Shown here: in pieces, positions 17,755 through 24,578 of the stretch
Layout of the letters: every line of letters begins with the position of its first letter
Numbering within the stretch: the stretch's first letter is position 1
Source of the DNA: Gnetum montanum
Taxonomy: Eukaryota; Streptophyta; Gnetopsida; Gnetales; Gnetaceae
Reading direction: 5' to 3'
Length of the DNA: 24,578 nucleotides
NCBI GenBank assembly: GCA_015680685.1
Contig: MNCI01011153.1
Location: 13,589 to 38,166, forward strand
Made by a program: the position numbers and the translations under genes
Notes under the pieces: generated by a model
The model's database searches: none
Told to the model about the DNA's origin: nothing
Seen by the model: the letters and a program-made list of their open reading frames with translations, nothing else

Positions 17755-20166
17755 ATGAACCCTAAAGAGCCTTCAACCTCCACCTCAAGTGCGATCATTA
17801 TTTGACCTATTCAGCAGGAATTCACAATTGACATTCTTGCAGCCTAAGGCCCCATCTTTGTGGGAAGGAAATCCCTCAGGATCCGTAACCAATCTCCCAG
17901 GCACATGATGCTTGACAAAGACAAATACAACTTTCTTTATGCAAAGCTCCAAGCGGGTATCCCCTTAGACTACCAAGAGTTGGATGCAAAGCAAAGTTAT
18001 GAGCTCGTACATCGAAACAGGAGGGAGTACTTCCATGTCCCTAACGATCTCATCCCCCTTACCAAGACCTTTTAGTGGATGCTTGACCAACTCATCTAAA
18101 TGAGTTAGTCAAATGAGCATGATGTAGCAACTAACTATGAGGACCCCTTGTAAGATGGGCAAGAGGATTTTGAGGCTCACTCAGAGAATGAGAATCCATT
18201 CTATGTCTCTTTCCTACCATCTACCTCTAATGTTACTCCCCTACAATCTTAGCCATCTACCTTCTTTAAGGTAGTAACGTCTCCCTTATCACCACCTAGG
18301 CTAACACCTATTATGGCAAGCCATCAAGCACATATGCATTAGGGTGTAGAACTATCTATTACCCTGTCCTTCATGGTCTTAGCATAGTCCATGCAATCCT
18401 CTATATCAGCATATGTGATGCCAACCAAACCCTATGTGCACATGATGCCAAAGTCCCAACCACACATGAGTTAAGCATCGTACATCCCACCTGTCTCGGT
18501 GGTGCCCCCTATGATAGCCTAAGCCAAAACTACATGGTGGGGTTCTACCTTTGTGCCCTAGGCACAAAAAGTGCAACAACAACACACAAAACAACCTCCA
18601 TAGTAATACACTCAACAGGCATCCTATGTGGTCACATAGCCCATAGCAAGACCATGGACCACGCCAATAGCATAGTAGGCCACACAACTAACGTAACCCG
18701 TTGCACCCACACTGAGCTTGGATTAAGTGTTCTAACTTATTTAGACACTCATTGAAGAGGTCAAATGGCTTAAGGCCACCTCTTTTGATATATTCCAAGT
18801 GATGAACTTCTACTAGGATGACCCTAATAGTCTTATTGTCCCATTGTTGACCTTGCCTCCTAGTGTCCAACTTCCCTAGTTCACCAAATATAATGGTGAA
18901 GGGGATCCTAATGCCCATCTAGTGACCTTTCAATTTGAGTGCCTTTTGTTGTAGGTATGGTCACATGCAATCATTCACGTGTTTTCCATGTCCTTAACCA
19001 CCAAGGAATTAGATTGGTACTACATGCTTCCCAAGGCCTCCATATCTTCGTTGGAGGATTTGCTTAGCTAATTTATCACTTTCTTTAAGTACAACTTGAA
19101 GCTTGAGGTGACCTTGGACCAACTCATGTAGATCAAGTAGGGCCATTTAGAGCCCGTTCAAAAGTTCATCCAACAATGAAGCGTTGCACTCAACGAAATC
19201 CATGAGCCTATCATGGAAACTCACCTACTGGCCATTTTCAAAGGCACAGTGAATAAATTTATCAAGTCAAAGCTATACTATCTTACCCTGCACTCACTAA
19301 GCCAAGCATTTACTCAAACGAAGAGCATTTAGGATGTAGTGAAAGCCAATAAGGATCCAACCTATGTGGCCTACCGGAATGCACATGCAAAGAAAGACAA
19401 GGAGAAGGGAAAAGCAACAACAACAGTTACAGCAGTGGCCAATGAGGCCAAGCTGAATAATGCCAAACCAATGGCCAAAGTAACCAAGGCCTCAGCCAAC
19501 AACAAGGCAACTGGCTTTGGAATTGTTGCAATCAACCAACTAGCACCATCTATGACCATGAGGCAAGTTGCCCCAAGGCCAAACTTTGAATGCAAGGAAG
19601 ATTCCAAGTATACATCATTGCCCATCAAGCTGTCGAAACTTTTGGATCGGCTGCTTAGTTCTTGGCACATCCAGTACAAGAAAATGTTTGAAGATGCTTA
19701 CAAGCATTATGACCACTACTATGAGCTCCTCAAGAACCCACCAATGGCTACACCAAGCGAGCCTTCAATTCCAAAGAACTTCCAGTTGGACCGATTCTAC
19801 CATTATCATCAATTGCTTGGCCATGACACAAAATTCTGCATGGCCTTACGAGATAACATACAATACATGACTGACCAAGGACAACTGGTTCTTAATGAAA
19901 CTAACCCAGTTCGTCCCAAAAATCAATCAATGAATATCTACAAAGATCCTCTCAATGCAAGTGGTGTAGGATTTGTCATCAATGCCATCAATATTAATGA
20001 TGACATAGGATTGACACAAGAGCTATTTATGGTTCATGTGCCCTCTAACAACATTGGGGCATCCTTAGCATTAACTAGTCTAATGAGTTCTTTTGTCATC
20101 AGAGCTCCACCTCGGGTGCCCATGACACCCTTTGTAGTTAGGACCCCACAACATGTGAAAAAATGA
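17755..20166 (+). pseudogene. Gag relic of element D: full length, one frame, 29 internal stops
   Basis: From ATG 17755 one reading frame of 804 codons runs to TGA 20164 with no frameshift. Segments match the other two gag copies in order: N-terminal domain (IPLDYQELDAKQ, 17961; PNDLIPLTK), a low-complexity middle, the gag core (YNGEGDPNAHLVTF near 18890-18930, LDWYYMLPKASIS near 19010, EVTLDQLM near 19105), a Lys/Ala-rich linker (19380-19500) and a knuckle-like motif YHYHQLLGHDTKFC (19799-19840) whose first Cys is Tyr. The last 275 codons (19339 on) are open. The 29 stops are 17 TAG, 10 TAA and 2 TGA; many align with Gln in the sister copies, and one TGA (19177) aligns with Trp. It is more diverged from the other two copies than they are from each other. 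Confidence 0.9.
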
Positions 20167-20935
20167 TCCATGCTATGATGCTTTCTCCTTCACCTTAAGA
20201 ATTGGGTTTAGCACCTCTAGTGTTTCATAATGTGGTAATCAAGGTTGACCCTAAAAAAGGTCAAGTCAGCACTGCGCTGATGTTTATAACCATTTGCATA
20301 GGACAATGCAAGATTTTTAGGGTGCACATCGATGATAGGGCGATGACTAACATCATTCCATTTGCAATCATTGACAAGCTTGATCTCGTCGACCAAATCC
20401 AGGCCATAAAGACAATATGCTTCAATATGGTTCATGTGTTGTCATAAAGGGAACAATCACAATAGCCTTCATGGCAAGGAAGAAATTCCGAATTCATTGT
20501 CATTGAGGAGATGCCTAGGTTTAACCTAATTTTGGAAAGGCCCTGACTAGCCCAATTATGGGCTGTCTCCTCATCCATTCATCAAGAGATCCACCTTCCA
20601 TACAAAGGTGAAGAAGTGATCATACATGGTGATAATGTGGTCCCTCTAACTATCAACAACGTTGACATAAAACAAGAGTTGGAGGTAGAGTTTCCCAATA
20701 ACATGCCACCTGTGGAGGACAAGGGTCAACCTTGTCTAATAAACCCATCTGAAGAGCCAAAAAAGGCTAATACCCTCCCCGAGGAAGCTCTATGGGAAGA
20801 ACTACCCTTTAGCATCAACGATGTAGGTATAGGTGAATATCACCTTATGCTTCCTAGGCCCTATGCACCTCTTAGCCCACACTAGATTAGGAAGCAACTA
20901 CATAACTAGGGTATCCCCTTAGTTCAGTATGTGCT
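20163..20935 (+). pseudogene. Retropepsin-like protease relic of element D, truncated
   Basis: This is the part of the polyprotein that would cleave Gag-Pol. It reads in the -1 frame relative to gag, opening at ATG 20163 within the last gag codons. The active-site region is at about 20322-20380 (VHIDDRAMTNIIPFA); the catalytic Asp (20331-20333) is followed by Asp-Arg rather than the usual residue plus Gly, so it looks dead. Downstream, MPRFNLILERP (near 20510-20545) and SSSIHQEIHLPYKGEEVI (near 20573-20620) match the segment after protease in plant gypsy elements. Stops are TAA and TAG near 20445-20465, TGA near 20544 (a Trp position) and TAG at 20883. Similarity ends by about 20935; no reverse transcriptase follows. 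Confidence 0.75.
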
Positions 20936-21055
20936 AGGTGCTCGCCTATCCCTCAGCTTCACATGTCCCATTTTCCTTTTACTTGCATACTTGCATTTTT
21001 CATGGTTGCCCATGTTTCGCATCATTTACTTTGCTATGCATTTATCCTTATTGCT
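20936..21055. other. Short non-coding gap at the D truncation point
   Basis: T-rich sequence with phrases such as 'cttgcatacttgcattttt'. It separates the truncated plus-strand protease from the oppositely oriented spliced relic. No boundary signal (target duplication or LTR end) is visible. Confidence 0.4.
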
Positions 21056-23454
21056 TCATGCGGTGGGTAGGCATTGGCGGTGGATTGCTAGTAGGAAGGT
21101 TTGAGATTGCAATATAACACAATGCAACACTTAATAATAACTAAGTAGTTAAAGGCTTAAGAGTAAAGGGCAAGCGTAGATGGTAACACAAAGTACTCAC
21201 CAAGCAAGCCCTCAAATGTTAGCACAGGTGGATCTCCTAGCTACACACCATCAAATAGGTTGGTGAAGTCACCCTTAGGGTGGAATAGCCCCTCTGCATC
21301 AAACTATTTGAAGATCTCTAGGGCTTCCAAATGGCTCCTCCCTGCATTCTACCTCCTCTTCAACCTGGGAGGGGTCATGTCTGTTACCTCTACTCTTGTT
21401 GCTACTGCTTCCTTAGTAGCCCTCTTGCCTAACCCACAAACGTAGCATAGTAGTATTAGCATAATATAACAAAAACAAAACACATAAGCCAAATGCATAT
21501 ATGATGTATATTAACTTGCAACCATCGAACGGAGTGTGGGTATCTTGAGGTAGACTTTCTTGATGCCTGCTTGTCCAACCATCGGGGAAGTCTTCTCTGT
21601 TGGGCATGGCCTCTTGATTTTTGCCTTGGAGGACCCCATCATCTCTACAATGTATTGCTCAACCCTATTCGCATCCCCAAGAACAATTGGTATATACTTT
21701 CCTGCACTATCATAAGAATAATGTGACTATGACCTCCCTAGATGGGCCTTTGTCACAACTAAATATAACTTCTTAATTCCCTCTAGAGGGTCCTATGCAC
21801 GAGTGATGGCAAACAAGTGCTTAACCCATGGCTTGGATAGCTACTTGCAATCCTACATGACACAATGCCAATTATCCCTGATCACTAGGAACTCCACAAG
21901 ACTTTGTAGATAGGCTACAAAGAATAAGAAGTGAAAGTGAGACCTTGCATGGACATTGTGGCGAAGCCTAGTAATCTTTGCCTACAATATGATGACAATA
22001 GAGAAGGCCCAGTTAAACCTAGTATCCTCCTCTATGACCTCCTACATCACCTACGCCTACTCCACCCAAGAAATTTTCCTTGGGAGAGCAGCTTAGGAAA
22101 GGCATGAGCATGAAAAGGAGGGTAAAGCATCTGGACCATAGGCACATACACATTTCCAACCATTATGCCTTTAGAAGAGTGAGTGGTTCCTAGCCACTCT
22201 TTGATCTCTTCCCTCTAGATCGCCTCCCAGTTGGGATTGGCAATGATTGACTGGCCCTTAGAGGGGAGGCTAAAAAAGTCAGCAAAGAAAGAATCATTGA
22301 GGTCTAAGACTACCCTGACTCCATGCACACAAGTGACAAAGCGGCAAGCATTGTGGCTGAATGAGTCAACGATAGTCACCATCTCAGCCAATAGAGTGCT
22401 TGGCCTGAGGGGCAAGAAGAGGTTCATCAACTCAACACATGTAATTCAACTAGTTAGAGCCTCTAAGGCCTGATGGCGTAGCCACTTCTTCACCCCCTCT
22501 ACATCACTGTATTTCATAATGAGGGTGGCATCACTATAGCCAATGATAACCATTGTCACCTCTCCTGAAGCAAAAATAGTTGTAACATAGGTAAACATAA
22601 GGTTAGCATCATGTAATCGATGGGTGCATAAGAACAAGTAATAAAAGTCAACCCAACATAACAAACACCCATGTGGAACAAACGGTGCACACGATGGAGG
22701 TAATGGTGCAACAAGCTCTCTGAAGATGGGCTTACCGCTAGTCTATCCCTTATGAAGCAAATCATAGATTTAGCACTGTTTAAATGCCTTTGAATACCAG
22801 GTAGTGTAGTGCTCTAAGTCCTTTTCCACCTATTCAATAATAGCCTCTCGAAAACTCAAACTAGAGGAAATTACCTTTAGTGTGATACAAGTCAAGGAAA
22901 GAGCCCCTATCTCATCATGGAGTCCCTCATCATCAACTTTAAACCTAGCATTAGACCTTTATAGTTAGTAGTTAGCAAAGCTAGCATAGCTAATAATAAT
23001 GAGACATAACAAAAAGCAAGAGCACTTACCCCTTGGCACAATATACAGTCCCAGGTGGGTTTTGAAAGATTGTATGCACATGCATGGTAATGAAAAGGAT
23101 GTTGCTCTTATTATAACAAGAGAACTCCAACATGCTCTAGATCCTTGCTAAGGGACGAATGCTCTTAGGACCTAGTCTCGGGCCACCTAATCGATCACCA
23201 CCAGTCATGGGCTTATCAAACATGAATCTCAATATGTCATGGTTAGCCCCAACCAATAATGTCTTGGTGATAGCACTTGTAGCCTCCACTACCCAGTGTG
23301 ACCACATGATCACACTAAAGTGATGCAATAGGTAAGCTAGGAAGTCGAATGCCCTTAGTTGAAACCACACCACCTAATGGCCTAACTTCATATCAAGTGC
23401 AGGCATGTTGGGCATAGGCTCACTGATGCAAGATAGAATGCTAATGAGCTCCAT
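21056..23454 (-). pseudogene. Relic of a spliced gene of unknown family, 4-5 exons
   Basis: The proposed structure on the minus strand is exons 23454-23030, 22944-22736, 22564-21516, 21428-21201 and, less surely, 21087-21056 ending in TGA. All four introns (85, 171, 87 and 113 bp) start GT and end AG, and every junction joins codons in phase: GG+G, G+GA, A+GC, G+CA. The product would be about 650 residues. Visible segments are WSHWVVEATSAITKTLL, VEKDLEHYTTWYSKAFK, HGVRVVLDLNDSFF, VGNVYVPMVQMLYPPFHAH, FHFLFFVAYLQSLVEFLVI and YDSAGKYIPIVLGDANRVE. One frameshift lies near 22080-22105. Internal stops are 16 TAG, 1 TAA and 1 TGA. I do not recognise the family. The middle segment recalls, weakly, the putative plant transposon protein domain. 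It could be a host gene relic or a gene captured antisense by a retroelement. Confidence 0.6.
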
Positions 23455-24568
23455 GACAACTAAGATAGGCTTCAATAGCACTTTGCAATTGCAAGACAAT
23501 AGACAAATGTAGTGTTAGTGCACAATAGATTGCATTTTGGCATAAAATAGTAACTTACGCTTAGCAAAAATTAGCAAATTCAGCCCAAAATGACATAACT
23601 CAGAAATATATCCTTAGGGTCTCCCATGAGGCCTCATGAGTATAGGATATCAATACACATTTGACGTGCATGGTGCTCATTGGGGTATAGTACTAACATA
23701 GCACCAGTGTTCATTTTACATTTGCATTGTTTACTTTATCCTAGTTTGCATGTTTTGAGTAATTTTGCATGTCTGGTTTACAATTTTGGCATTCTAACAA
23801 AGCTCTCATACATTTAGCATTTTTTTTGCATGAGGCATCCTCACACTCAACATCCTTACACTTATCATTTTTGCATTTGGCACTTCATTTCTATACAAAG
23901 TAAATTTTTCAAATTTTTTCTCTAACTCTGCATAGCATAGCATCCCAACGCATCCAAAAATTAGCCAATTTTCTATTCTAAGTGCTAGCTATGCTCCATG
24001 AAGAGCGTGGCTTCTAGAGGATGAAATTTTACCTAAGTGCTACTTCTACAACCACACCACTCCCTTGTCCCAAGCATCATGTTTCCCCCTCCGTGGTGCA
24101 AACCCAATACCATCGTGCACTAATGGCACATGCTAGGCTATCCCCATGGCTGTGTTGTTGGTCTTCTCCTTGCCCCCCATGGCCTTCCCCATGCATTCCT
24201 TGTCCCTATGACACCTAGCCCTTTCTATTGCTCTTACCCTACTATTCCCTTATATTATAGAAAATAAGCAATAGCAAAGTCCCATCCCTTAGCCATGGCC
24301 ACTCTAAGCCATAATGGCTAAACCATTGTCCCTGTCTTTCATCTTGCTACACTAGAAATCAGAAAACTGTGGCCATGTGCCACGTGCAAGCCTGCGTCTT
24401 TTCCAGTCTTGGCCACACCACCACAATGGTTGTAGCCTTTGCCAAAACCCACCACTAAAATTGAAAATTAATAATAATAAAAGGGACAAGACCCCACTGC
24501 ACCTTCATGTCACTGTCACCCACACCCCATGCACCTAGACACATTAAAGAAGAAAAAGGAAAAATGTG
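23455..24568. other. Non-coding flank upstream of the spliced relic
   Basis: No gene is supported. T-rich phrases built on 'ttttgcatg' occur at 23740-23900, then a C-rich stretch at 24050-24220 whose 65-codon frame has no motif. It would hold the promoter of the spliced relic if that gene began at 23454, but I see no clear TATA box at the right distance. Confidence 0.4.
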
Positions 24569-24578
24569 GGGGGGGGGG

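Noticed and set aside
17755-20166. Reassigned genetic code (UAG/UAA = Gln) as the main explanation of the open frames
   Set aside because: Stops also occur at Trp positions (TAG near 6689, TGA at 19177 and near 20544) and as TGA elsewhere. CTG is scarce along with CAG, as CHG decay predicts. The catalytic and zinc-binding residues are independently broken by G-to-A changes. Kept as an alternative in the findings because host genes are not in the window.
24020-24218. 65-codon plus-strand frame rich in Pro, Ser and Cys
   Set aside because: C-rich composition explains it; no start context, partner exon or motif is seen.
24569-24578. Terminal run of G at the window edge
   Set aside because: A homopolymer at a sequence end is more likely an assembly or gap edge than a biological signal.
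1-24578. tRNA, rRNA or other structural RNA genes
   Set aside because: No cloverleaf-like sequence with the expected conserved loops was seen on either strand by reading; the tRNA-like words are primer-binding sites only.

Overview
The window looks like nuclear DNA from a land plant with a large, repeat-rich genome. The retroelement families are plant Ty1-copia and Ty3-gypsy types, the spliced relic has short GT-AG introns, and decay is dominated by C-to-T changes of the kind plant cytosine methylation causes. I cannot name the species. I see no intact gene. Everything recognisable is a transposon or a broken gene.

Layout. Positions 34-870 hold a dead Ty1-copia integrase. Positions 871-2834 are unassigned DNA with a small tandem repeat and a cluster of 18-bp palindromes. 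From 2849 to about 20935 there is a nest of Ty3-gypsy elements. (1) A plus-strand element ('D') has an LTR running from 2849 to 17323, then a primer-binding site at 17330, gag at 17755-20166 and a protease relic at 20163-20935. (2) That LTR is split by a 13.5-kb minus-strand element ('outer', 2888-16361) with 1.8-kb LTRs and an exact 5-bp target duplication, gtagg. (3) The outer gag is in turn interrupted at 11701/11702 by the 5' LTR of a third, related minus-strand element ('inner', LTR 10430-11701, gag 10190-7433). Protease, reverse transcriptase and RNase H are missing between the inner gag and the integrase relic at 7335-6568, so a large deletion probably removed the inner 3' half together with the middle of the outer element.

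Between integrase and 3' LTR, the outer element carries an array of about 15 units of 29-37 bp (6076-6553), most able to form a short hairpin. Its U3 regions carry a second kind of palindrome cluster.

Positions 23454-21056 (minus) hold the most unexpected item. It is a relic of a spliced gene of about 650 codons whose proposed exon junctions all keep the reading frame. I do not recognise its family.

A theme runs through the window. In-frame stops in these relics are overwhelmingly TAG (then TAA) where relatives or context suggest glutamine, while frameshifts are rare. CHG-methylation decay (CAG to TAG) is my preferred explanation. A UAG/UAR = Gln code is the alternative, and is argued against by stops at Trp positions, TGA stops and a scarcity of CTG codons.
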